Source of the DNA: Eubacterium sp. | Lineage (GTDB): Bacteria > Bacillota > Clostridia > Acetivibrionales > DSM-1351 | Length of the DNA stretch: 57,401 nucleotides | Assembly: GCA_029266335.1 (NCBI GenBank) | Contig: JAQSXC010000004.1 | Coordinates: 1-57,401, forward strand | Reading direction: 5' to 3' | In this document: positions 35,609 to 42,677 of the stretch, one piece after another | Position numbering within the stretch: the stretch's first letter is position 1 | Layout: each line of letters opens with the position of its first letter | The notes under the pieces: model-generated | What the model was told of the DNA's origin: nothing | What the model saw: the letters and a program-made list of their open reading frames with translations, nothing else | Database searches by the model: none | Made by a program: the position numbers and the translations under genes

Positions 35609-36682
35609 TTATATTGTTATATTGAGGTCTATATCCTCAATAGCATCAAGAATTGTTATTTTTGCTTTCAAGAATACCTGATCAGCCGTAGCTGCCATTC
35701 TTATCTGCTGTTCTGTCATTTTGGAAGTATCAGTTCCTATGCTTTGCAGATATTGTTCCTGGGCATCCACATCAATATCAACGATACTTGTGCCCTTTTC
35801 CAGTATTCCACTATTTTCAAGTCCTGTGAAATAGCCTTTAATAGCTGTTATCAGCAGGCACTTGTTATCAAAGCTGTTTGAATACTTACCGATATAGCTA
35901 TCCTCGGCAGTCTTTTTGATATCATTCCTTATCATATCCACCGCTTCGACAATCTTTATTTTCTTGAAAGCTACTCCCTTGCTTTCAGTAGTTGTTTGCA
36001 GTGAATTAACGCCACGCCCGACCTTAATTTTTTCACCATCATAGAAGACAACAAATTTACCTGCCTCTATGGCAGTATCGATTTCCTCTTTTGAGAGTCT
36101 ATCTACCATACTTACTTCACTCAATGGCGCATAGGTGCATGAAATTGTCATAGGCGTTCCGGCAATTAGCCCTGCAATTCGTGAACAATACTGAGCAGTT
36201 GTATAGGTAGTACCATCTGCAACAATACCGCTTGTGGTGAAGTTAATTACACCCTCGGTGTCAGCAACTGCATTTGGTAATACTGCTTTAGACATAGCTC
36301 CTTCTGCCCTCTGAGATTTTATCCAGGATGATATCTCTGTAGCTTCTGTAGAATCACAGTCAGCTGGACCCACAAGATAATCAAACTGAGCATTTTCAAA
36401 ATATTGCAGTGCCTTTGATAAATCTGTTTCAGTGTCAGCCAGAACATATACAATTACTTTTTTAGGAGGATTTACATATCCCCAAAAAGCCCTTTCAACA
36501 TACTTCTGATTGTTTGTTCCCAGTGTTCCCAGCAGCGTTTTTATTTGTATGGCTTTTGTCAGAGCATGCGCTCCACTGCCATTGGCATCTTTCAGAATTA
36601 TTGCTACAATCCCTTTCTGTGAACGTTCAATTGCGGTTGCAGCAGCAGTACTAAAACTAATATTAATATTTGGTAATCCCAT
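35609..36682 (-). CDS. Tail sheath protein (XkdK)
   Basis: A 357-residue contractile sheath subunit. Start MGLPNINISFSTAAATAIER, middle FENAQFDYLVGPADCDSTEATE and C-terminal KITILDAIEDIDLNITI fit the family. Presence of a sheath makes this a contractile (R-type) rather than a flexible tail. The gene lies just after the terminator/XkdJ-like gene. Confidence 0.93.
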   Translation of the reverse strand: MGLPNINISFSTAAATAIERSQKGIVAIILKDANGSGAHALTKAIQIKTLLGTLGTNNQKYVERAFWGYVNPPKKVIVYVLADTETDLSKALQYFENAQFDYLVGPADCDSTEATEISSWIKSQRAEGAMSKAVLPNAVADTEGVINFTTSGIVADGTTYTTAQYCSRIAGLIAGTPMTISCTYAPLSEVSMVDRLSKEEIDTAIEAGKFVVFYDGEKIKVGRGVNSLQTTTESKGVAFKKIKIVEAVDMIRNDIKKTAEDSYIGKYSNSFDNKCLLITAIKGYFTGLENSGILEKGTSIVDIDVDAQEQYLQSIGTDTSKMTEQQIRMAATADQVFLKAKITILDAIEDIDLNITI

Positions 36683-36692
36683 ATTAACCTCC

Positions 36693-37133
36693 TCAAAAAT
36701 TCGTTTTTACTGACGCCATTAATGGATTTGTATCCACTGCATCAGTTCGATCATCAAAAAATTCAAATTGTAAATCTACATATGCCCTATCAGCATCAAA
36801 GCCACCCGTGCTGCTCTGAACCTTTATGGCCCTGTCACCTACGTTTACATATCCACCGGAAAATAGCTGTACGACACTTTCCTGTATATTTGAAAGTGAA
36901 TCCTCCTCAGAAGTGTAATATTCCTCTGTATTTACGAAACAGCTTATTCTGAAATACACAGTTTTTTCAACTGTCCAACGGCTTGTATCCCTTCGGCTTG
37001 TTTTTACATATTCCAATAAAAATGAAGGCCTTTGAAAATCAATCGGGCACTTTTGGAGATATACTGTATATTCTGGATTTGCAGCTACTAAAATGATATT
37101 AATAGCTGACATAATATCACTTGGTATTATCAT
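36693..37133 (-). CDS. Tail terminator / XkdJ-like protein
   Basis: A 146-residue protein placed between the gp10-like gene and the sheath. It begins IPSDIMSAINIILVAANPEY and has LQKCPIDFQRPSFLLEYVKT; the short acidic beta-rich fold resembles the XkdJ/tail-terminator group. It probably caps the tail where a head would join. The call rests mainly on order and general style. Confidence 0.7.
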   Translation of the reverse strand: MIIPSDIMSAINIILVAANPEYTVYLQKCPIDFQRPSFLLEYVKTSRRDTSRWTVEKTVYFRISCFVNTEEYYTSEEDSLSNIQESVVQLFSGGYVNVGDRAIKVQSSTGGFDADRAYVDLQFEFFDDRTDAVDTNPLMASVKTNF

Positions 37134-37136
37134 CAG

Positions 37137-37502
37137 TTATCCCTCCAGTTTTTTTCTTATATCTTCGGCAAACTGTTCTACCTCTGCTATTGCTTTGGCT
37201 TCCAGAGCAGTACTTGCTTCCTGATACAAATTACTTTCATCTGCATATAGCCTATCTGTTGGTGTGCCATATGTTTTTGAATCCTCGGTCGGTTCTCGGA
37301 TCCTATGTCCACTATCAACATAATTTGATATTGCTTCAGTGCTGTCATTAGAACCTAACACGCTAATTTTTGATTCAGTCGCTTCCTGAGCTATTTTTGA
37401 TATCCTTTCGTCCAGTTTCCTTCGTGCTTCTGGTAGTTCATTGAGTAATTTATTAAGGTCGGAATCAAACTTATTAAATTTATCTAACTGTACACTTGGC
37501 AT
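37137..37502 (-). CDS. HK97 gp10-like / XkdI-type protein
   Basis: A 121-residue protein with a helical first half (FNKFDSDLNKLLNELPEARRKLDERI) as in HK97 gp10-type neck proteins. It is the first structural gene of the tail operon, consistent with XkdI. Start at 37502 (MPSVQL) follows GGAGGG; a TTG precedes it in frame. Nothing capsid-related is upstream. Confidence 0.7.
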   Translation of the reverse strand: MPSVQLDKFNKFDSDLNKLLNELPEARRKLDERISKIAQEATESKISVLGSNDSTEAISNYVDSGHRIREPTEDSKTYGTPTDRLYADESNLYQEASTALEAKAIAEVEQFAEDIRKKLEG

Positions 37503-37569
37503 CAAGCGTCCCTCCTGGTGATTATTTCACTTTTGTCTTTTAATAGACATCGTTATTCCTATTCAGAAA

Positions 37570-37744
37570 ATGAGCAGCAAAAAGGAGAGTATGTTTCAAC
37601 TCTCCTGAACACGCTATTTATACGCTGCTTTCGTGTGTTTGTTAATGTAGTTCCCTGAATATATAATTTTCGATAATACAAGTATATAGCATTTGATGTG
37701 CTAATGGGTGCTAATCCTTTTTGCTTTTCATAAATTTGTCATGC
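37570..37744. repeat. 175-bp direct repeat, copy 1
   Basis: It repeats 37808-37982 at a spacing of 238 bases. Both copies contain a minus-strand terminator and a stretch that encodes the C-terminal end of the sigma-like gene (DKFMKS.KD then stop). Copy 1 thus holds a relic of a second copy of that gene's 3' end. Confidence 0.85.
37579..37606 (-). terminator. Terminator in repeat copy 1
   Basis: AGGAGAG and CTCTCCT pair on the minus strand, followed by TTTTT. It lies between the sigma-like activator and the structural genes. Confidence 0.8.
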
Positions 37745-37807
37745 AACTATCATACTTATACAATCACAACCAATTCGGTATTTATACTATTTCATTTTCT
37801 TCATTTC

Positions 37808-37982
37808 ATGAGCAGCAAAAAGGAGAGTATATTTCAACTCTCCTCAACACGCTATTTACACGCTGCTTTCGTGTGTTTCTTAATACAGTTCCTTGAATAT
37901 ATATTTTTCGATAATATAATTATATAGCCTTTGATGTGCTAATGGGTGCTAATCCTTTATACTTTTCATAAATTTATCATGC
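37808..37982. repeat. 175-bp direct repeat, copy 2
   Basis: See copy 1 (37570-37744). The right end overlaps the last codons of the sigma-like gene at 37949. It carries an equivalent terminator at 37817-37844. Confidence 0.85.
37817..37844 (-). terminator. Terminator in repeat copy 2
   Basis: Minus strand AGGAGAG and CTCTCCT around a 10-base loop, then TTTT. It should end the transcript of the sigma-like gene before the tail operon. Confidence 0.8.
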
Positions 37983-38380
37983 TTAAATCTGATTGAGGAT
38001 GTCCCATAGTTCATGCATTGCCCTATCTGCTCCCATGTAAGGCCATCAATATATTTATATGTAAGTATCTGCCTTATTTCACTGTCATCAATACTTTGAA
38101 TAAAATCTATGGCCCTGTCAATCTTACAATATAGCTCATGGTATTTATCACTGATCTTCTTTCCGATTGCATCTCTCTTCCTAATGCATTCTTCCGACAT
38201 ATGTTCTGTACCAATCAAGGTAAAGGATCGGGGCAAGTATGGAAACTGTGACATACTTCCCCGGACTTTATCGGTAACAATTGTTTCATTATCTCCGTAG
38301 TTTAATTCCTTGAGCTTTACTCTAAGCTGTTCTACTTCTTTTTTAAGCTTAATAATTTCATTCAGCTGTTCTTTAGTCAT
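37949..38380 (-). CDS. Sigma-like late-gene activator (DUF1492/RinA-like)
   Basis: A 143-residue protein with an N-terminal coiled coil (LNEIIKLKKEVEQLRVKLKEL) and a C-terminal sigma-70 region 4-like HTH (RQILTYKYIDGLTWEQIGQCMNYGTSSIRFKHDKFMKS). The DUF1492/RinA and PBSX Xpf type activates late genes. It is the first gene leftward from the switch region, separated from the structural genes by two terminators, so it probably activates a late promoter in 37506-37570 that I could not pinpoint. Confidence 0.8.
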   Translation of the reverse strand: MTKEQLNEIIKLKKEVEQLRVKLKELNYGDNETIVTDKVRGSMSQFPYLPRSFTLIGTEHMSEECIRKRDAIGKKISDKYHELYCKIDRAIDFIQSIDDSEIRQILTYKYIDGLTWEQIGQCMNYGTSSIRFKHDKFMKSIKD

Positions 38381-38475
38381 AGGTACCTCTCTCCTTAATT
38401 AAAAATTTCATGGTTGGACTTTAAATGGTCAATCATTTTTTCATATAAAAAACTGTTTATTTTCAAGCTAAAATG

Positions 38476-38504
38476 TTGACAATTATTAGACTATAGTCTA
38501 TAAT
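38476..38504 (+). promoter_or_regulatory. Rightward sigma-A promoter of Xre/ImmA genes
   Basis: A consensus match: TTGACA (38476-38481), 17-base spacer, TATAAT (38499-38504). A perfect palindromic operator overlaps the spacer and -10. Confidence 0.85.
38487..38500. promoter_or_regulatory. Operator 1 (perfect palindrome)
   Basis: TAGACTATAGTCTA, a perfect 14-bp palindrome inside the rightward promoter. Imperfect copies are at 38617 and 38657. The likely binder is the adjacent Xre-type repressor. Confidence 0.75.
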
Positions 38505-38610
38505 AAAGACATACTCTATCTATGCATAACAAATAAACTCGTTTTAGAACGTCAATTTAATTTGTTAATTTAGGTATATTTTTCAGGTCGATTTATTTAG
38601 CTATAGTAAC

Positions 38611-38639
38611 ATTATATAGGCTGTAGTCTAATAAGTCAA
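38611..38639 (-). promoter_or_regulatory. Leftward sigma-A promoter facing the rightward one
   Basis: On the minus strand TTGACT (38639-38634), 17-base spacer, TATAAT (38616-38611). Operator 2 fills its spacer. It faces the rightward promoter across about 100 bases, so transcripts overlap head-on. Confidence 0.8.
38617..38630. promoter_or_regulatory. Operator 2
   Basis: TAGGCTGTAGTCTA, two mismatches from operator 1, in the spacer of the leftward promoter. Confidence 0.65.
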
Positions 38640-38656
38640 TATTATTTTTGTGTTTT

Positions 38657-38670
38657 TAGATTGGAGTCTA
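38657..38670. promoter_or_regulatory. Operator 3 over the repressor ribosome site
   Basis: TAGATTGGAGTCTA shares the outer half-sites of operator 1 and covers the GGAG ribosome site of the repressor gene. Confidence 0.5.
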
Positions 38671-38673
38671 TAT

Positions 38674-38991
38674 ATGAACTTGTTTGATAGGATTAAATTG
38701 CTATGTGAAGAAAAAGATGTTTCAATAGCCAGGCTTGAGCTGGAAACAGGTCTAGCCAATGGAAGTATTAGAAAGTGGTCTAATACTATTCCATCCGGTG
38801 ATAGGTTAGCAAAGGTAGCTGATTATTTTAATGTCACTACAGATTATCTATTAGGACGGGATATACCGGCCACAGTTGCCGCTCACCGAACAGACGGATA
38901 TGGTGATGATCTCCCGCCGGAGGCCCAGGAAGAATTGAAAAATTACATTGACTATCTTAAGGTTAAATATAAGAAGAAGGACAATAAATGA
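38674..38991 (+). CDS. Xre-family repressor (ImmR/Xre-like)
   Basis: A 105-residue regulator. The HTH_3 domain spans residues 1-65 (MNLFDRIKLLCEEKDVSIAR...ETGLANGSIRKW...YFNVTTDYLLGRD); the C-terminal part is an acidic/Lys-rich tail. The start at 38674 uses GGAG seven bases upstream; a GTG at 38650 is less likely. It overlaps the ImmA-like gene by 4 bases (ATGA). In ICEBs1 and PBSX-type elements such a repressor is destroyed by its ImmA partner after DNA damage, which would induce the tail genes. Confidence 0.9.
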   Translation: MNLFDRIKLLCEEKDVSIARLELETGLANGSIRKWSNTIPSGDRLAKVADYFNVTTDYLLGRDIPATVAAHRTDGYGDDLPPEAQEELKNYIDYLKVKYKKKDNK

Positions 38992-39485
38992 TTAAAACCC
39001 TTGATAAGAAAGAAACCCTACTTAATGAATGTAAAGAGCTTGGAATAAATGTAGTTTCCAATCCCCTTCCTCAAAATGTAAAGGGTCTTTACTACTCTGA
39101 CAGCGAAACTGAACCGGTTATTACACTGAATCCAAGTATTGATACTGAATCAGAACTCTGCTGCGTAATTGCTGAGGAACTTGGGCATTATCATACCTCA
39201 TGTGGAGATTTGCTGTCCCAAGATACTAATAAAACCGTTATAGACCAGCAAGAATGCAGAGCAAGGCGATGGGCATTTGAAAAGCTCATTCCACTGGACA
39301 AATTTATTGAAGCTTATACTATTAGTATCAAGAACAGGTATGAGCTATCACAATTTCTAGATGTAACAGAAGAATTCCTGGATGAATGCATCAATTATTA
39401 TACAAGTAAGTATGGAACATATAAGATTATAGGTAAATACATAATTTATTTTGAACCACTCGGTATATTTAGGATGTTTGAATAG
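38988..39485 (+). CDS. ImmA/IrrE-family metallopeptidase
   Basis: A 165-residue protein with the ImmA/IrrE core CCVIAEELGHYHTSCGD and the downstream EC.ARRWAFEKLIP helix. The motif reads EELGH rather than the textbook HELGH, a variant I recall as common in clostridial phage copies. It is translationally coupled to the Xre gene and is expected to cleave that repressor on induction. Confidence 0.9.
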   Translation: MIKTLDKKETLLNECKELGINVVSNPLPQNVKGLYYSDSETEPVITLNPSIDTESELCCVIAEELGHYHTSCGDLLSQDTNKTVIDQQECRARRWAFEKLIPLDKFIEAYTISIKNRYELSQFLDVTEEFLDECINYYTSKYGTYKIIGKYIIYFEPLGIFRMFE

Positions 39486-39503
39486 AATGTATGTATGTAT
39501 GGC

Positions 39504-39537
39504 TGGACACCATTTCGGACACCACTCTGGACACCAT
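39504..39537 (+). repeat. Three 12-bp-spaced GGACACCA motifs
   Basis: TGGACACCAT at 39504, CGGACACCAC at 39516 and TGGACACCAT at 39528. They mirror the pair near the left end, in the same orientation, about 100 bases inside the attachment site. Confidence 0.65.
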
Positions 39538-39638
39538 TTTTTAACAAATAGGCTTTTCAGGCAATTTATACAAACTGATAAAAATATAAAGGGCTTATTT
39601 TTATATGGCTAGGCGTATTCTTAAAATTAAGAAATAAA

Positions 39639-39683
39639 TTCCTAAACCGCAGGTCGCACGTTCGAATCGTGTCGAGCGTACCA
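39639..39683 (+). repeat. Attachment site, right copy
   Basis: A 45-bp repeat of the tRNA-Arg 3' end with one substitution in the acceptor stem. No 5' half of a tRNA precedes it, so it is not a tRNA gene. It marks the right border of the island. Confidence 0.92.
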
Positions 39684-39760
39684 TATCTCAGTGGACTTTA
39701 TTCCACTCAAAAATCCCTACTGCTTTGCGGTTGGAGAGTAATTTTAACAGTAAAAAATTA

Positions 39761-39787
39761 GCTCCCCTGGCTTCATGTCAGAGGAGC
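39761..39787 (-). terminator. Terminator of FxLYD gene
   Basis: Minus strand GCTCCTCTG...CAGGGGAGC stem followed by TAATTTTTT. Confidence 0.75.
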
Positions 39788-39806
39788 ATTCTTTATGTTG
39801 TTGAAA

Positions 39807-40574
39807 TTACTTAACCATAGTATCAACTTGTACTTTATAATTTTTAACTCCCTTAAGGCTATTAGTTCCCATAGCAGTAAATGTCATTGTATCTCCTGCT
39901 GCAATATCATTAATTGCACCCGCTGCAGTTCCGATTAACTTCTCATTTGCATCATACAATCCTATAACAATTGTAAATGAATGTGCTGAAGTATCAGTAT
40001 TTTTTGCTTGGCCTTCTACAAAAGGTAAGCCCTTGTTATCCTTAAGAACTATATTGGAAAATTCGATAGGTACCGTTTTATTTTTCGAACTTGATAACAT
40101 ATCATCTACTTGCACCTTATAACTGTCTGCTTTTGAATAATCATCAACAGCTAAAGCAGTAAATACTTTCGTTTCTCCCCCATTTAATTCACTTACAGCG
40201 CCTACTGCTGATCCTAAAAGCTCTTTATTTTTATCATAAAAACTTACTTTGAGTGTGAAGGTATGTAATTTAGAATCTGTATTATTTGCTTCTCCGATAA
40301 CCGTGGTAAATCCCATTTCATTAAAAATAAATATATTTTTAAACTCTATCTTTGTTTTAGGATTAATTGATTCAATTACAGATGATTTTTCTGCTGTACT
40401 GCTTTCTGCTGCAGTAGATGCAATGTTTGAGCCTGCTGCCGTTGATGTATCTATTGGTGCATTTACTTTTTTTGTGTCCTTACCAACCTGGCCACCCACT
40501 GCCGCAAGTATAACTACAACAACAATAGTCCAAAACCACCATCGTTTAAAAATTGACTTTTTAACTTTTTCCAT
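39807..40574 (-). CDS. Membrane-anchored double FxLYD protein
   Basis: A 255-residue protein. A Lys/Arg-rich N terminus and one membrane helix (WWFWTIVVVVILAAVGG) are followed by a Ser/Thr/Ala linker and two FxLYD domains (about 80-165 and 170-255). Both carry the F.L.VSFYD/IGLYD.N...LG pattern, with clear internal duplication. Start at 40574 is chosen for GGAGG spacing. It lies just outside the island's right border. FxLYD proteins are extracytoplasmic with unknown ligands. Confidence 0.85.
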   Translation of the reverse strand: MEKVKKSIFKRWWFWTIVVVVILAAVGGQVGKDTKKVNAPIDTSTAAGSNIASTAAESSTAEKSSVIESINPKTKIEFKNIFIFNEMGFTTVIGEANNTDSKLHTFTLKVSFYDKNKELLGSAVGAVSELNGGETKVFTALAVDDYSKADSYKVQVDDMLSSSKNKTVPIEFSNIVLKDNKGLPFVEGQAKNTDTSAHSFTIVIGLYDANEKLIGTAAGAINDIAAGDTMTFTAMGTNSLKGVKNYKVQVDTMVK

Positions 40575-40952
40575 TAGCATTACCTCCTATTTTAAATATC
40601 AACAATTTACCACAATATCCATCGCAATACAATATTAGTCCTGCTATTATTCCACTATATGACATAATGTTTAAATCTGTAAAGAAATGGTTCCTCGTAC
40701 TATATTAGCATCACTATTTATTGTAAAATATGGTAATATGCTATACAATCTTAGTATCGGAAAAGTACGATTTTAAAGCCGTAATAACTTCAAACTCACC
40801 AATATACTTAGGATCCATTCATGTTATTTAAATTTGTAGCCAAATAAGGATGTCAAACTTTTCTGGAATATTTACCTCATACTTGCTTATTGATATTAGT
40901 AGGAACGTATTATGCGTTTGAAACTAACTACTTTTCAATAAAGGAATATTAT
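40575..40952. other. AT-rich intergenic region
   Basis: 378 bases between divergent genes. No coding potential, RNA signature or repeat was recognised. Confidence 0.35.
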
Positions 40953-41300
40953 ATGCCTACATGTATGGAATGTAAAAGTAAAGCAGGAAAACACCATATA
41001 ATTTTTAAAGGTAATAAATCAATAATAGTTTATCTCCCAATAAACGAGGTAGATTTATGCAAACAATGCCATATAAAAATACATTCAGATAAGGACATGG
41101 ACTATAAGTATAAAGCTATACTACAGGCCAGGCTGCAAAAACTACTCCCGTGTGAGTATTATTGCCTGAATTCGGTAAAAAGCATTTTGAAACTAAACAA
41201 CTTACAAACAAAGGTATTTTCAAAAAATGTTCATCCGTATAAAAACGGATACAAGTCATGTGAAATAATAAAATATCTGATGGGCGGGAAACTGTATTAA
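40953..41300 (+). CDS. Small HNH endonuclease-like protein
   Basis: A 115-residue protein. The first half has an HNH-like zinc layout: CMEC, then HHI, then INEVDLCKQCHIKIH. The second half is basic with no recognised motif. The ATG at 40953 has AAAGGA upstream; an in-frame extension from 40890 is less likely. It stands alone between convergent genes. Whether it is a nuclease of a mobile element or a housekeeping protein cannot be seen. Confidence 0.65.
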   Translation: MPTCMECKSKAGKHHIIFKGNKSIIVYLPINEVDLCKQCHIKIHSDKDMDYKYKAILQARLQKLLPCEYYCLNSVKSILKLNNLQTKVFSKNVHPYKNGYKSCEIIKYLMGGKLY

Positions 41301-41318
41301 TTCTAAGATGATCTTTAT

Positions 41319-42575
41319 TTATTTTCCGAAACTGCTTTTCACTCCAGATTTGCGGATCATAAACCATGAGCTGATAAAAGCTACAAAAGGAACTGTAAGA
41401 ATGATTCCTATTGAACCTGCAACCCCTTGAATAATCTCTATACCGATATAATTGGAATTAATTAACTGGATAAACGGAATATCATAGGCTCTGGTCAAAA
41501 TGAGCATATTCAGAGATGAGCCTACAAATGCTAGGATTAAGGTATTAGCCATAGTTCCCATGGCATCACGTCCGATATTCATGCCGGATATAAACAATTT
41601 GCCGACTGATATATTGCTATTTAATGTATACAGCTCATTCACAGATGATGCGATAGACATTGCAACATCCATTACGGCACCTAATGCCGCTATTATGACA
41701 CCACTTACCAGAAGACCGCTTATTTTCATGCCTTTATCCGTAACATGAAGGATCAGACTCTCTGCTTCACTCATATTAAATCCGTTAAATGGAGTGACTT
41801 GCCCAAACAGAGCTGTAATAAGTCCTGCTGCTGCCACCCCCGCAGCACAGCCAAGAATTGCGGCAAAAGCCTTTTGTGTAAAACCGTCCAGTAAAAGCAG
41901 CGAGACCGTCGTAGTTACCACTGCAATTAAACTGGTAATAAGTATGGGATTGAATCCTCGCATCATCATGGGCATTAATATAAACCATATGCTGACCAAT
42001 GTAAAAATCAGGCCCAACAATGCTTTTGCGCCTTTCTTTCCACCAATAGCCACCAGAAGAAGCATGAAAATAAGGATAAATACTCCCAGTACAATACCAC
42101 GATCGTAATTGTACATAGTAGCATATAAGTTCCCTTTTTCATTGGTATCTATCCGGACAATAATGCGGTCACCAGTGTGGGCATCCACATTTGCCAGTGC
42201 ACTGAGATAATTGGTTAACTGTAATATTTCACCCTTATGTGCTCCCGAAAGAATTTCTATTTTCAGCTCCTGTTTTCCCAGCCTTCTTCCTTCAGATCTG
42301 ACATAATCCGGCTCCGCGTCATCATAGAGCACATCTAGGACGTGCGCCGGAACAAATACAAAACGGCTTGCACTACTTGGAACAGCATTTGAGTCAGATC
42401 GGTTAACAAGGACTATGACTGCAGTAAATATGCTTAGCAGAAGTATTAATATCAGTAGTCTGGTTATATTGCGTCTATTCAGCAACTTGGCTGCTCCCGG
42501 CTTATTGAAGCCGGTTTTATCGGAAACTGCTGACTTATGTATAAGTTCAGTATCATTAAAATTTTTCTTCCCCAA
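41319..42575 (-). CDS. YibE/F-family membrane protein
   Basis: 418 residues. One N-terminal helix (about 33-52), an extracytoplasmic OB-like domain (about 75-155: AHKGEILQLTNYLS, GDRIIVRID), then seven or more membrane helices with the YibE/F signature (GVFILIFMLLLVAIGGKKG, LHVTDKGMKISGLLVSGVI and GMNIGRDAMGTMANTLILAF). Function is unknown, perhaps transport. It is transcribed toward the HNH gene and separated from the surface-protein gene by a terminator. Confidence 0.9.
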   Translation of the reverse strand: MGKKNFNDTELIHKSAVSDKTGFNKPGAAKLLNRRNITRLLILILLLSIFTAVIVLVNRSDSNAVPSSASRFVFVPAHVLDVLYDDAEPDYVRSEGRRLGKQELKIEILSGAHKGEILQLTNYLSALANVDAHTGDRIIVRIDTNEKGNLYATMYNYDRGIVLGVFILIFMLLLVAIGGKKGAKALLGLIFTLVSIWFILMPMMMRGFNPILITSLIAVVTTTVSLLLLDGFTQKAFAAILGCAAGVAAAGLITALFGQVTPFNGFNMSEAESLILHVTDKGMKISGLLVSGVIIAALGAVMDVAMSIASSVNELYTLNSNISVGKLFISGMNIGRDAMGTMANTLILAFVGSSLNMLILTRAYDIPFIQLINSNYIGIEIIQGVAGSIGIILTVPFVAFISSWFMIRKSGVKSSFGK

Positions 42576-42617
42576 GTGTTACTCCCACCTTCATAAGCAG
42601 AATGTAAAAAATTTGGC

Positions 42618-42646
42618 AAGGCTGTCCTTTTGATTATGACAGCCTT
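42618..42646 (-). terminator. Terminator of surface-protein gene
   Basis: Minus strand AAGGCTGTC and GACAGCCTT pair across 11 bases, with an AAATTTTTTAC tract shortly after. Confidence 0.7.
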
Positions 42647-42677
42647 ACCTTACGTATTATTATGTCCTTTATAATTA

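Larger units (their letters stand above)
23424..39683. mobile_element. tRNA-Arg-integrated phage-tail island (tailocin-like)
   Basis: A 16.3-kb element between duplicated tRNA-Arg 3' ends. From right to left it carries an Xre/ImmA switch, a sigma-like late activator, a PBSX-ordered contractile tail (xkdI- to xkdX-like), a membrane protein, amidase and holin, and a decayed IS200 gene. No capsid, portal, protease, terminase, replication or integrase gene is present. This gene set matches R-type bacteriocins (diffocin/PBSX style): particles made of tails only and released by lysis. Confidence 0.85.

Noticed and set aside
39639-39683. Second tRNA-Arg gene
   Set aside because: Only the 3' half is present and there is no promoter or D-arm; it is the attachment-site copy.
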